The translations under genes were made by a program, and so were the position numbers. Positions 19,122-27,023 of a DNA stretch of 64,000 nucleotides are shown here, piece after piece (positions within the stretch are counted from its first letter, which is position 1; each line of letters starts with the position of its first letter). The stretch lies in the NCBI GenBank assembly GCA_944322355.1, contig CALUOT010000001.1, positions 62,001-126,000 of the forward strand, in the 5' to 3' direction. The stretch comes from an uncultured Bacteroides sp. (GTDB lineage: Bacteria; Bacteroidota; Bacteroidia; Bacteroidales; Bacteroidaceae). Under the pieces are notes generated by a model. The model saw nothing but the letters and a program-made list of their open reading frames with translations, was not told the origin of the DNA and did no database searches.

Positions 19122-20171
19122 ATGAGAACAGAAATAGCAACCCTCGGTGAGTTTGGCCTCATTCGCCATCTCACCGAAGGCATTGAACTAAAGAGCGAAT
19201 CTACCCGCTACGGTATAGGTGACGATGCCGCTGTGCTTTCCTATCCGGCCGACCGGGACATATTGGTTACTACCGATCTGTTGCTGGAAGGGGTACATTT
19301 TGACCTGACCTACGTCCCCTTGAAACACTTGGGGTATAAATCTGCCGTAGTTAATTTCTCCGACATTTATGCCATGAATGGTACTCCCCGGCAAATCACC
19401 GTGTCGTTGGGTGTGTCCAAGCGGTTCAGTGTGGAAGATATGGAAGCCCTTTATGCCGGTATCCGACTGGCCTGTCAGGACTATGGCGTGGACATCGTGG
19501 GAGGGGATACCACTTCCTCGCTCACAGGGCTTACCATCAGCATCACTTGCATCGGCGAGGCAGAAAAGGGAACAGCCGTCTATCGCAACGGTGCACGGGA
19601 AACAGACCTTATCTGCGTAAGTGGTGACCTGGGGGCTGCTTACATGGGGCTGCAATTGCTGGAACGTGAGAAAGTGGCCTTGCGGGATGCCGGTACGGAT
19701 GTGCAGCCCGACTTTGCCGGTAAGGAATACTTGCTGGAACGTCAACTTAAGCCTGAAGCCCGTCGTGACATTATCGATAAATTGCGTGAGGCAGGCATAC
19801 GTCCCACGTCCATGATGGACATTTCCGACGGCCTGTCATCCGAACTGCTGCACATCTGTACGCAGAGTCAGGTAGGTTGCCGTGTCTACGAGGAACACAT
19901 TCCCATCGATTATCAAACAGCTGTGATGGCCGAAGAACTGAACATGAACCTTACCACTTGTGCCTTGAATGGTGGCGAAGACTATGAGTTGCTGTTTACC
20001 GTCCCCATTGCCGACCATGAGAAAATCCAGGAAATGGAAGGCGTGAAGTTGATAGGGCATATCACCAAGCCCGAATTGGGCTGTGCCCTTATCACCCGCG
20101 ATGGTCAGGAATTCGAGCTGAAAGCACAAGGATGGAATCCGCTGAAAGGTGATGCCGAAAGTCGGTCTTGA
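19122..20171 (+). CDS. thiL: Thiamine-monophosphate kinase ThiL
   Basis: A 349-residue cytosolic enzyme that phosphorylates thiamine monophosphate to the active diphosphate. The start at 19122 gives MRTEIATLGEFGLIRHL, typical of the family. Signatures: GIGDDAAVLSYPADRDILVTTD (about 28-49), DFT/HFDLTYVPLKHLGYKSAVVNFSDIYAMNGTP, VGGDTTSS and a C-terminal GGEDYELLFT. It is the last gene of the sppA operon, 16 bp after punA. Confidence 0.95.
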   Translation: MRTEIATLGEFGLIRHLTEGIELKSESTRYGIGDDAAVLSYPADRDILVTTDLLLEGVHFDLTYVPLKHLGYKSAVVNFSDIYAMNGTPRQITVSLGVSKRFSVEDMEALYAGIRLACQDYGVDIVGGDTTSSLTGLTISITCIGEAEKGTAVYRNGARETDLICVSGDLGAAYMGLQLLEREKVALRDAGTDVQPDFAGKEYLLERQLKPEARRDIIDKLREAGIRPTSMMDISDGLSSELLHICTQSQVGCRVYEEHIPIDYQTAVMAEELNMNLTTCALNGGEDYELLFTVPIADHEKIQEMEGVKLIGHITKPELGCALITRDGQEFELKAQGWNPLKGDAESRS

Positions 20172-20202
20172 CATAATTGTCTATGTTTTTTTCGCATCAA
20201 CG

Positions 20203-20233
20203 TTTGTGTAATTCAAAACTTTCACTACCTTTG
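20203..20233 (+). promoter_or_regulatory. -33/-7 promoter of tRNA-Phe
   Basis: TTTG (20203-20206), 19 bp, then TACCTTTG (20226-20233). This matches the Bacteroides consensus. The mature tRNA begins 26 bp after the -7 box. Confidence 0.8.
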
Positions 20234-20259
20234 CACCCGCAATCCGATGAAAAGCGATT

Positions 20260-20332
20260 GGTGCCATAGCTCAGTTGGTAGAGCAAAGGACTGAAAATCC
20301 TTGTGTCCCCGGTTCGATTCCTGGTGGCACCA
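20260..20332 (+). tRNA. tRNA-Phe (anticodon GAA)
   Basis: The 73-nt cloverleaf has acceptor arms GGTGCCA/TGGCACC, D-arm GCTC...GAGC, anticodon stem AAGGA/TCCTT with loop CTGAAAA (GAA at 20293-20295), and T-arm CCCGG-TTCGATT-CCTGG. The discriminator is A. The CCA tail is not encoded. Confidence 0.97.
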
Positions 20333-20359
20333 CTTTGAAGAAAAGCAAATAGCAGTAGG

Positions 20360-20391
20360 CTCCTGATTCCCAAACGGAATCGGGAGTTTTT
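20360..20391 (+). terminator. Intrinsic terminator after tRNA-Phe
   Basis: CTCCTGATTCC (20360-20370) pairs with GGAATCGGGAG (20376-20386) with one wobble, followed by five T. It lies 28 bp after the tRNA. Confidence 0.85.
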
Positions 20392-20460
20392 GTTTCCCTG
20401 CAAGATGTAAAAAAGTGCGGAATATGATTGTTTCCGGTGCTATAAAAAGAAACAGATAAA

Positions 20461-21840
20461 ATGAACATCGAATCCCAAAACATAGAGTTCAAAGAATCTT
20501 GGCGCGACGAATACCAGAAATGGATTTGTGGCTTTGCCAATGCACAAGGTGGTAGGCTGTATATCGGTTTGCGCGATAATGGTGAAGTGTGCGGTGTACA
20601 GGATGCCAAGAAGTTGATGGAGGACATCCCGAACAAGGTGCGTGATATGATGGGTATCTTGGTGGATGTCAATCTGAAAGAGAAAGACGGAAAGCAATAT
20701 CTGGAGATTGTAACGGAGGCTTATCCTTATCCCGTTAGTTTCCGAGGAAAGTATTACCAACGGAGTGGCGCGACCAATCAGGAACTGAAAGGGGCTGCAC
20801 TCGACCGCTTCATGCTTCGTAAACAAGGTAAGACGTGGGATGGTGTGCCTGTACCTTATCTGAAGGTGGAGGACTTGGACAACGCTACGTTTGATTTGTT
20901 CCGCAAGTATGCCAAGCGGAGTGGACGCATGGAGGAAGCAGACTTGATGGACGACAATCACGGCTTGTTGGAGAAACTGCGGCTTTTCGAGGGTAGCTAT
21001 CTGAAACGGGCTGCCGCCTTATTGTTTCATCCCGACCCGGAAAAATATGTAGTCGGGGCGTTTGTAAAGGTCGGCTTCTTCCGCGAAGGCATGGATTTGG
21101 TATATCAAGACGAAGTGCATGGTAATCTGTTCTTGCAAATTGTGAAGTTAATGGACTTACTCTGTACCAAATATATGAAAGCCATCATTACCTACGAAGG
21201 CATCCAACGGATAGAAACATTGCCGATACCTCGTGAGGCTCTGCGTGAGGCATTATTAAATGCCTGTATCAACAAAGACTACGCAGAACCTTCTCCCATT
21301 CAAATCCGTGTGTATGAGAATAAGTTGGAGATAATAAACGGTGGAGTGTTGCCCGAAGGATGGACGGTGGAAACATTATTGTCTTCTCATCGGAGTATGC
21401 CTTACAACCCTGATATTGCCAATACGTTCTTCCGTGCCGGTGAGATTGAGGCATGGGGACGCGGCATTGAGCGTATCATCACAGCATGTAAGAATGATGG
21501 TTTCTCCACGCCGGAGTTCCGCTATGATGCTTCGGGTATATGGACGACATTTAAGTTTGAATATCCGGAAAGGGCGACTACCCAAAAGACTACCCAAAAG
21601 ACTACCCAAAAGACCGTACAAAAGAACATACAAAAGACCATACAAAAGCTAACGGAACAACAGCAAGCTATACTGTCATTCTTAAAAGAACACCCGGAAG
21701 CGACCCGAAAAGAGATAAGCGAAAGCCTTTCCGGCATTACAGAAGATGGGGTAAAGTACAATCTTTCCCGCCTTCAAGAACTTGGTTTGCTGAAACGCAT
21801 AGGAGGCAGGAAGCAAGGATATTGGCAGATTATAGAATAA
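20461..21840 (+). CDS. AlbA_2/Schlafen-like ATP-binding DNA- or RNA-binding protein
   Basis: A 459-residue cytosolic protein. Residues about 1-120 form an AlbA_2 (divergent AAA-4, Schlafen-like) domain: NIEFKESWRDEYQKWICGFA, NAQGGRLYIGLRDNGEVCGV. The middle carries a HATPase_c_4-type region (REALREALLNACINKDY, WGRGIERI). After a repetitive QK linker (residues about 373-396) comes a C-terminal winged helix (ATRKEISESLSGITEDGVKY). Related proteins are abundant in Bacteroides and usually annotated as putative transcriptional regulators; some Schlafen-like relatives act in phage defence. The real role is unknown. It follows tRNA-Phe and is followed by the DUF6078 gene after 60 bp. Confidence 0.75.
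   Translation: MNIESQNIEFKESWRDEYQKWICGFANAQGGRLYIGLRDNGEVCGVQDAKKLMEDIPNKVRDMMGILVDVNLKEKDGKQYLEIVTEAYPYPVSFRGKYYQRSGATNQELKGAALDRFMLRKQGKTWDGVPVPYLKVEDLDNATFDLFRKYAKRSGRMEEADLMDDNHGLLEKLRLFEGSYLKRAAALLFHPDPEKYVVGAFVKVGFFREGMDLVYQDEVHGNLFLQIVKLMDLLCTKYMKAIITYEGIQRIETLPIPREALREALLNACINKDYAEPSPIQIRVYENKLEIINGGVLPEGWTVETLLSSHRSMPYNPDIANTFFRAGEIEAWGRGIERIITACKNDGFSTPEFRYDASGIWTTFKFEYPERATTQKTTQKTTQKTVQKNIQKTIQKLTEQQQAILSFLKEHPEATRKEISESLSGITEDGVKYNLSRLQELGLLKRIGGRKQGYWQIIE
21577..21648 (+). repeat. Six tandem 12-bp units inside the AlbA_2-like gene
   Basis: Units begin every 12 bp. The first three are identical (ACTACCCAAAAG); the next three diverge. They encode TTQK TTQK TTQK TVQK NIQK TIQK, a charged linker between the ATPase-like and winged-helix domains. 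The exact repeats invite copy-number change without frameshift. Confidence 0.9.
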
Positions 21841-21900
21841 AGTATGGACGATTGGGAAGAAAGCTCCGATATATAAGTGACACTCATAAAGGACAACTGT

Positions 21901-22341
21901 ATGGATAATGACTATAACTTTTACGACCAGGCTCCAACGAACTACAGCCTTTGCTTCAAAACGGATTGTGCTACGGCGGGGGAATGCTTGCGTAGCCTGG
22001 CTGCCCGCGATTTGACAACCGACAGGTTCAACCTCAGCATCGTCAATCCGCTGCTTGCCAATGGGGCGGGAGGGACCGCCTGCCAGTTCTTCCGGAAGGC
22101 GGAGAAAGTGCGCGTGGCTTATGGCTTCAAACGGGCTATGGCACAGATTCCGGCCGGGAAAGTGCGGAATGTGCGTTTTGCCGTCTGCGGATGGGTCTGT
22201 CAACGCAACTACTATTACCTGCTGCGAGGGGAGAAACCCATCTTCCCCGATATGCAAAAGAAGATTGCTTCCATCTTGACACATAACGGATTGCCGGCTC
22301 CCGTAGAGTTCGACCGGTATGAGTGGCAGTATGAATGGTAG
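21901..22341 (+). CDS. DUF6078 family protein
   Basis: A 146-residue soluble protein starting MDNDYNFYDQAPTNYSLCF; an earlier GTG in frame lacks support. It has several Cys residues (CFKTDC, ATAGECL, CQFF, CGWVCQ) and a basic centre (FRKAEKVRVAYGFKRAM), ending VEFDRYEWQYEW. I recognise it as the DUF6078 family found in gut Bacteroidales; no function is established. It is the last plus-strand gene before a convergent pair, with array F in the gap. Confidence 0.7.
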   Translation: MDNDYNFYDQAPTNYSLCFKTDCATAGECLRSLAARDLTTDRFNLSIVNPLLANGAGGTACQFFRKAEKVRVAYGFKRAMAQIPAGKVRNVRFAVCGWVCQRNYYYLLRGEKPIFPDMQKKIASILTHNGLPAPVEFDRYEWQYEW

Positions 22342-22352
22342 GAGGCAATTCT

Positions 22353-22445
22353 TTGCATACATGGATGCAGAGAATTGCATTAAGCTATGCACGACTTTGC
22401 ATCCGGCTGTGCAGAGGTTTGCATCCCGCTGTGCAAAGAGTGCGG
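22353..22445. repeat. Array F: four 22-bp units with TGCAT...ATGCA dyads
   Basis: It occupies the 135-bp gap between the convergent DUF6078 and DUF6377 genes. Units start at 22353, 22375, 22397 and 22419, exactly 22 apart, each beginning TTGCAT. Units 1 and 2 are TGCAT-N6-ATGCA. Unit 4 extends to TTTGCA-N8-TGCAAA. Units 1 and 3 extend through T-G wobble pairs (CTTTGCA against TGCAGAG). Confidence 0.85.
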
Positions 22446-22476
22446 AAGCGGTGATGAACGGGGAAAGGTCTGGTGT

Positions 22477-24090
22477 CTACAACTTCATCACTTCTTCTTC
22501 GAATCCTTCTTTGTTGATGGCTCTGTTGCGTACCTTGCTTCGGTAGTTGTATACGGTGGTGAGCGAGCAGCCCAGGAAGCGGGCGATGCGGTTGGCATCG
22601 GTCACTCCCAGTCGGATTAGGGCGAAGATGCGCAGTTCGGTGCTTAGCAGTTCTCCTTGTTTGGGATATAGCTGTCCGTCTTTTACCAGCAGGCGGTTCA
22701 GGTCGTCCACAAAGTGGGGGAACAGGTTCAGGAACGAGTGGTCGAACTCCATATAGAAGTTTTTTCGTTCTTCCCGCAGGAAGCTGTCCGACCGGATGGC
22801 TTTGAACAGTTCGGCTGTCTTGGAGGCCATGGCCAGTTTTTCCAGCGACCGTCGGTATTGCTCTTGTTTCTCGAGGTAGTCTACGCAACGGTCCAGGTAG
22901 TGGGCAATGTACACTTCTTTGATTTTGCCAGTTTCTTGCAGGCTTTGGTTGGCGATGGCCTGTTGTTCGTTTAGTTCTTGCAATTGGCGGCGCATGTCCG
23001 ATAGTTTCTTCATCCACCATATCAGGCAGGCTGTGGCCACTGCCAATAATAGTAGTAATATAGCTGTAGCCAACAACATGCGCTGGCTGGTGCGGTATTC
23101 GCGGCGGGTCTTTTCTATCAGCGACTTGTTGACGATGGGGAATACTTTCCCGTTTTCGACGAAGCGCAGTTGGCTGTTACATTCGGTGGCATCCAGCAGG
23201 GAGCAGTCGACATAGCGGTATGCGCGTTCGGTATCTCCTTGGATGTAGACCAGCCAGGCCAGTTCTTGCAGGGCGGTATATTCGCGCACGGACATTCGCA
23301 TGTCCATGATGGCTGCCTGAGTCAGGTGATACATCTGTCGCAAGGTGTCTTGCTTGGCGGCGTATGCCTTGGCCAGGTTGCAATGCACATAGGTTTGTTC
23401 TTTGGGTTCGGTCGCATTTTTCAGTTGGTCGGACAGAATCTCAATCACCTCGTCCGGTGCTTGGGACACTAGTAAGAGGTTGGAGAATACAATGTCATGG
23501 TTCACGCCCGGGGGCAGTATTTGCAATACGGAGTCGCGATAGTTGTTGGCTTCCTGCATGTACGTTTCTTTTAGTTCTTGGTCGATGGTGAAGTCGGCCA
23601 GCCAGTTGTAATACGAGCAGAACACGCTGTAGTAGTATTGCCTCATGCCTTTCTCCAGTTCGGCGGGTCGTATGCGCTTCAACTCTCGCAGGGCACTGTC
23701 ATAGTGTCCTTTCACGCTCAGGGCTTCGGCGCGGTTGATGTGGATTTCGTTCTGCAAGTCGGGGCGTCCCAGCAAGGGGATGAGTTCTCTTTTCTTTTCT
23801 ATATAATATAAGGAGGAGTCCGCTTGGTAGTGCAGGTTCTCGTAGAACAGCGATCCGCAGAGGTGGTATTTCTTCCAGGGGTCGGTGGCTTGCTGCATTT
23901 CTTTCCGCAGGCTGTCCAGCATAAAGTCATGGCCGGCATGGATTTCGGCACGTTTTTCTATGAGTACGTCCAGTTGGCGCAAGGCATTTCGCAGGCTGTC
24001 TTGCCCGTAAGCGGTGAAGGAGACGGTGGAAAGGCACAGGACACACACCGTTATTATCTTTCTTACATGGTATTTTATTGTAGTCATCAT
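22477..24090 (-). CDS. DUF6377 membrane-tethered TPR protein with C-terminal helix-turn-helix; likely fimbrial regulator
   Basis: About 537 residues if started at the MMTTIK methionine (24090). Upstream methionines fall at or before the expected transcription start. A signal peptide or anchor (ITVCVLCLSTVSFTAYG) leads into a TPR-like helical sensor region to about residue 330. One membrane helix follows (LLATAILLLLLAVATACLIWWM), then a coiled coil. The C-terminal region ends in a helix-turn-helix, VTDANRIARFLGCSLTTVYN. This layout implies a periplasmic sensor and cytoplasmic DNA-binding output in one chain. It is transcribed divergently from the fimbrial operon, 280 bp away, so regulation of that operon is a reasonable inference. 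Confidence 0.75.
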   Translation of the reverse strand: MMTTIKYHVRKIITVCVLCLSTVSFTAYGQDSLRNALRQLDVLIEKRAEIHAGHDFMLDSLRKEMQQATDPWKKYHLCGSLFYENLHYQADSSLYYIEKKRELIPLLGRPDLQNEIHINRAEALSVKGHYDSALRELKRIRPAELEKGMRQYYYSVFCSYYNWLADFTIDQELKETYMQEANNYRDSVLQILPPGVNHDIVFSNLLLVSQAPDEVIEILSDQLKNATEPKEQTYVHCNLAKAYAAKQDTLRQMYHLTQAAIMDMRMSVREYTALQELAWLVYIQGDTERAYRYVDCSLLDATECNSQLRFVENGKVFPIVNKSLIEKTRREYRTSQRMLLATAILLLLLAVATACLIWWMKKLSDMRRQLQELNEQQAIANQSLQETGKIKEVYIAHYLDRCVDYLEKQEQYRRSLEKLAMASKTAELFKAIRSDSFLREERKNFYMEFDHSFLNLFPHFVDDLNRLLVKDGQLYPKQGELLSTELRIFALIRLGVTDANRIARFLGCSLTTVYNYRSKVRNRAINKEGFEEEVMKL

Positions 24091-24113
24091 AGTGTGATAT
24101 GTCATAGATGGGG

Positions 24114-24121
24114 CAAATATA
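24114..24121 (-). promoter_or_regulatory. -7 box of the DUF6377 gene
   Basis: The minus strand reads TATATTTG. Transcription would begin near 24107, which supports a start codon at 24090 or 24087. The rest of the 24122-24298 gap is AT-rich with no clear inverted repeats. Confidence 0.5.
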
Positions 24122-24298
24122 CGATAAAAAATCAAAGAAAACACCTGTTCCTGTCATAAAATTGTAACAATGAATCTCACTCTCATTTACATTTAGCACC
24201 TACTACCCACCCCTATAATTCGTTGATATATAGCTATTTATAGGTTTGTGCCGCTTACATTTTCCTTAAAATGCAAATAGGGTGGCCGATTCCTCCTA

Positions 24299-24306
24299 TA
24301 ACTTTG
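24299..24306 (+). promoter_or_regulatory. -7 box of the fimbrial operon
   Basis: TAACTTTG matches TAnnTTTG, 63 bp before the first operon gene. No -33 TTG is found at the normal distance, which would suit an activator-dependent promoter. No flanking inverted repeats suggest inversion. Confidence 0.5.
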
Positions 24307-24369
24307 CGTCCAGATTTGAAAACGATAGGAATGAACCGAAGTTAAACCATGAATGAATCGGAAAGTATC

Positions 24370-24882
24370 ATGAAAAATTGTACTCTACTTATCAAGCTTT
24401 TGCTTCTTGTTTTTGTCGTAGGATGGATGGCTTTTCCACTGGCGGCGCAAGAGACAGTGATGAAAACTCATTGGAGTGGGGGGAGTGCCGGCTTCTTTCA
24501 TCGGAATGCCGACCGGGTACTTTCCTCCATGCACGTGTTAGGGATGATGGCGAATGCACAGGCCGGTCAGTCCTTGAAGTCCGGGGTAGGACCCTTTCCC
24601 AGCCGTTTCTGGTTTTACGAAGTGTATAACGGACAGTTTGTCGGAGGATATTGGCAGAGCGGACCGCTCGTCAGGGACGATACCGGCTTTCCGCAGGGAT
24701 GGACCGTGGGCGGAGGCTTCATCTATGGCTATCACTTGCTGCTGGGCAAGGGTTGGGGCATGGAGTTCGCTATCGGACCGGGACAGCTCTACACTGATTA
24801 CAAACGGTATATTGTCGAAGCGGAAACGGCTCTTCAGAAGCGAGACGAATGCCTGGTCTTTGCCGAATGTCCGCCGTTGTGA
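24370..24882 (+). CDS. DUF3575-like protein, C-terminally truncated paralogue
   Basis: A 170-residue protein with signal peptide MKNCTLLIKLLLLVFVVGWMAFPLAA; an in-frame ATG at 24349 would add seven polar residues. It shares with the next gene FWFYEVYNGQFVGGYW, GWTVGGGFIYGYHLLLGKGW and GMEFAIGPGQLYTDY. The middle is diverged. The end (QKRDECLVFAECPPL) lacks the family's final strands and looks frameshifted against the intact copy's QKSDRYHYFGPTKLAINLVY. DUF3575 proteins are small outer-membrane-barrel-like proteins that open Bacteroides fimbrial operons. Either a degenerating duplicate or a specialised short form. Confidence 0.65.
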   Translation: MKNCTLLIKLLLLVFVVGWMAFPLAAQETVMKTHWSGGSAGFFHRNADRVLSSMHVLGMMANAQAGQSLKSGVGPFPSRFWFYEVYNGQFVGGYWQSGPLVRDDTGFPQGWTVGGGFIYGYHLLLGKGWGMEFAIGPGQLYTDYKRYIVEAETALQKRDECLVFAECPPL

Positions 24883-24938
24883 ATGTGAATCAATAATTTA
24901 TGGCTAATAAACAGTTAAACATAAAAACATCAACCTTC

Positions 24939-25526
24939 ATGAGATTCTTGGATATACTTTTCCTGAAACTGGGTCTTCTTGTTGCTTTGTGGGGTGGAAG
25001 TGTTTTTTCGCTTTCGGCACAAGAGGCGGTGCTTAAAACCAATCTTGCCTACTGGGCCACGGCTACGCCTAATCTGGGAGTGGATGTCGCGCTGGCTCCC
25101 CGGCACACGTTGGGGCTGATGGCAGGGATACAACCTTGGCAATTCTCCGACACGAAGAAACTGAAGCACTGGGTAGTACAGCCAGAATACCGCTATTGGT
25201 TCTGCGAGGCTTTCAACGGCCATTTTATCGGTGGACACCTGCTGGGCGGACAGTTCAATATGGGAGGTGTCGATTTGCCCTTTGGCATCTTTTCTTCCCT
25301 GGAGAGGCATCGCTATGAAGGTTGGGCCGTGGGCGGAGGCTTCACCTATGGCTACCATCTGTTGCTGGGCAAGGCCTGGAGCATGGAGTTTGCCATCGGG
25401 GTGGGATACCTTTGCATCGACTACGACAAGTACTATTGCGCTACGTGTGGCACCGTGCAGAAGTCCGACCGTTATCATTACTTCGGCCCCACGAAGCTGG
25501 CCATCAATCTGGTGTATAATTTCTGA
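24939..25526 (+). CDS. DUF3575 family protein
   Basis: A 195-residue protein; the start at 24939 gives signal peptide MRFLDILFLKLGLLVALWGG...LSA. Full-length family features: AVLKTNLAYWATATPNLGVD, HWVVQPEYRYWFCEAFNGHF, YGYHLLLGKAWSMEFAIGVG and the closing strand GPTKLAINLVYNF. It is predicted to be an outer-membrane-associated small barrel. Fimbrial operons of this type usually begin with DUF3575 followed by DUF3868, as here. The role in fimbria export or anchoring is not known. Confidence 0.8.
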   Translation: MRFLDILFLKLGLLVALWGGSVFSLSAQEAVLKTNLAYWATATPNLGVDVALAPRHTLGLMAGIQPWQFSDTKKLKHWVVQPEYRYWFCEAFNGHFIGGHLLGGQFNMGGVDLPFGIFSSLERHRYEGWAVGGGFTYGYHLLLGKAWSMEFAIGVGYLCIDYDKYYCATCGTVQKSDRYHYFGPTKLAINLVYNF

Positions 25527-25544
25527 AATCAATGTAGACACGAT

Positions 25545-27008
25545 ATGAATCTTCGAATCTTACTTTTCGCAGCCGCTTGGGCTTGTCTGCCTTGGTCCGA
25601 CCGACTTCAGGCGGAAGAAACACCCGGGTATACCGTCACCGTGAGCGACGAGCGGGTGAAGCTGGCCGACCGTCAAGTGGTGGTGACATTTACCCTCGAC
25701 TTGGGCGAACCCCTCATCGGGAAGCAGCACAAACGCACGCTGACCCCCGTCATTGCCACGTCCGATGGCCGTTACTCGCTTTGTCTGCCGTCGGTCATTG
25801 TCAGCGGGCGAAACCGCTCCATCAAGGACCGCACCCTGGGCATTGCCGAACAGGATGCTGCCCAAGCCTACCGCGTGCTGAAGGGGAACCGGCCGGAGAA
25901 CCGCCGGGTGGCCTATGAAACCCGTGTGGACTATCGGGCCTGGATGGATAGCGCCCGCCTGACGCTGCTGGAAGAAGTGACCGGTTGTGCTTGCGGCGGT
26001 GTGCAACAATCCGAACAGGTGCTTCAGGAAGCCTTGCTGTATGTGCCCCAGGTGACCTTGGCTCCTCTCCTGGCATGTCCCAAGGACTATACGCCGCGTC
26101 AGGAAGAGCGCGATGCCTACCTGATTTATCCGGTGAACCAGACCACGCTCTGGCCCGACCGTTATGGCAACCGGGCAGAGTTGCAGAAGATAGACTCCGC
26201 CTTGGCTTACGTGCAGCGCAATCCGGCTTACCGCATCCGGCGCATGGACATCAGCGGATTCGCTTCGCCCGAAGGTTCGTGGCAGCACAATGTGGCGTTG
26301 GCCGAAGGACGTGCCGAGGCGTTGAAGCAATACATCACGCGTCAGTACGACTTGCCCGATACGCTTTGGGTCGTTACGCCCGGTGCCGAGAACTGGGAAG
26401 GACTGCGCGAAGCGCTCCAAACTTACGAGTTGCCTTACAAGGAGGACATCTTGCGGGTAATGGACGAGGTGGAGGACCCCGACGAACGCGAAGCTGCCAT
26501 TCGGCGCATCGGAGGTGGCGTGCCCTATCGCACCTTGCGCGAGGCCATCTATCCGCTGCTGCGCAAGAACAGCTTCCGCATTGCCTACATCAGCAGGGAG
26601 CGGACGCCGGAGGAAGCGCGTGAGTTGGTATTTACGGCTCCCGGGGAACTGAATGTATATGAATTCTATACAGTGGCCGATACGTTCTATGCCGATGACC
26701 GCGACGGGTATGCCCGCGTGCTGCTTCAAGCAGCCGATACGTATCCGCAGCACGCCGTGGCCAATGCCAATGCGGCCCGTCTTTGCATCGAAGCCGGACG
26801 GTGGGATGAGGCCGAACGCTATCTGACGCGTGCTGCCGAATTGCCCTCCACCTGGAGCAACCGGGCTTTCATGCTGTGGCAACAGGGCCGGAAGGACGAA
26901 GCGCAGGTCTGGTGGCGTAAGGCGGCCGAGGCAGGCGATGCCACGGCGCGGCATAATCTGGAGGAGATTGCTAAAAGGGAAACGAATGAAAGAAACATCA
27001 ATAACTAA
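25545..27008 (+). CDS. DUF3868 protein with OmpA-like and TPR-like regions, fimbrial operon
   Basis: A 487-residue protein with signal peptide MNLRILLFAAAWACLPWSDRLQA. An N-terminal DUF3868 beta-domain covers about 25-170 (VSDERVKLADRQVVVTFTLD). The middle contains an OmpA-like stretch, ISGFASPEGSWQHNVALAEG, at about 240-260, suggesting a peptidoglycan- or envelope-binding fold. The C-terminal 120 residues are TPR-like (NANAARLCIEAGRWDEAERY). It sits 18 bp after DUF3575 and 15 bp before the major fimbrillin. It is likely a periplasmic or outer-membrane assembly factor. Base composition is strikingly GC-rich (36 of 60 bases at 26101-26160). Confidence 0.75.
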   Translation: MNLRILLFAAAWACLPWSDRLQAEETPGYTVTVSDERVKLADRQVVVTFTLDLGEPLIGKQHKRTLTPVIATSDGRYSLCLPSVIVSGRNRSIKDRTLGIAEQDAAQAYRVLKGNRPENRRVAYETRVDYRAWMDSARLTLLEEVTGCACGGVQQSEQVLQEALLYVPQVTLAPLLACPKDYTPRQEERDAYLIYPVNQTTLWPDRYGNRAELQKIDSALAYVQRNPAYRIRRMDISGFASPEGSWQHNVALAEGRAEALKQYITRQYDLPDTLWVVTPGAENWEGLREALQTYELPYKEDILRVMDEVEDPDEREAAIRRIGGGVPYRTLREAIYPLLRKNSFRIAYISRERTPEEARELVFTAPGELNVYEFYTVADTFYADDRDGYARVLLQAADTYPQHAVANANAARLCIEAGRWDEAERYLTRAAELPSTWSNRAFMLWQQGRKDEAQVWWRKAAEAGDATARHNLEEIAKRETNERNINN

Positions 27009-27023
27009 ATTCAATTTATTAAA

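Noticed and set aside
24122..24298. Invertible promoter upstream of the fimbrial operon
   Set aside because: Phase-variable promoters are known for Bacteroides surface loci, but I found no flanking inverted repeats and no recombinase gene nearby.
25560..27014. Long minus-strand open frame across the whole DUF3868 gene
   Set aside because: It is the mirror of a GC-rich coding gene with a signal peptide and operon context; the antisense product has no recognisable domains and no promoter.
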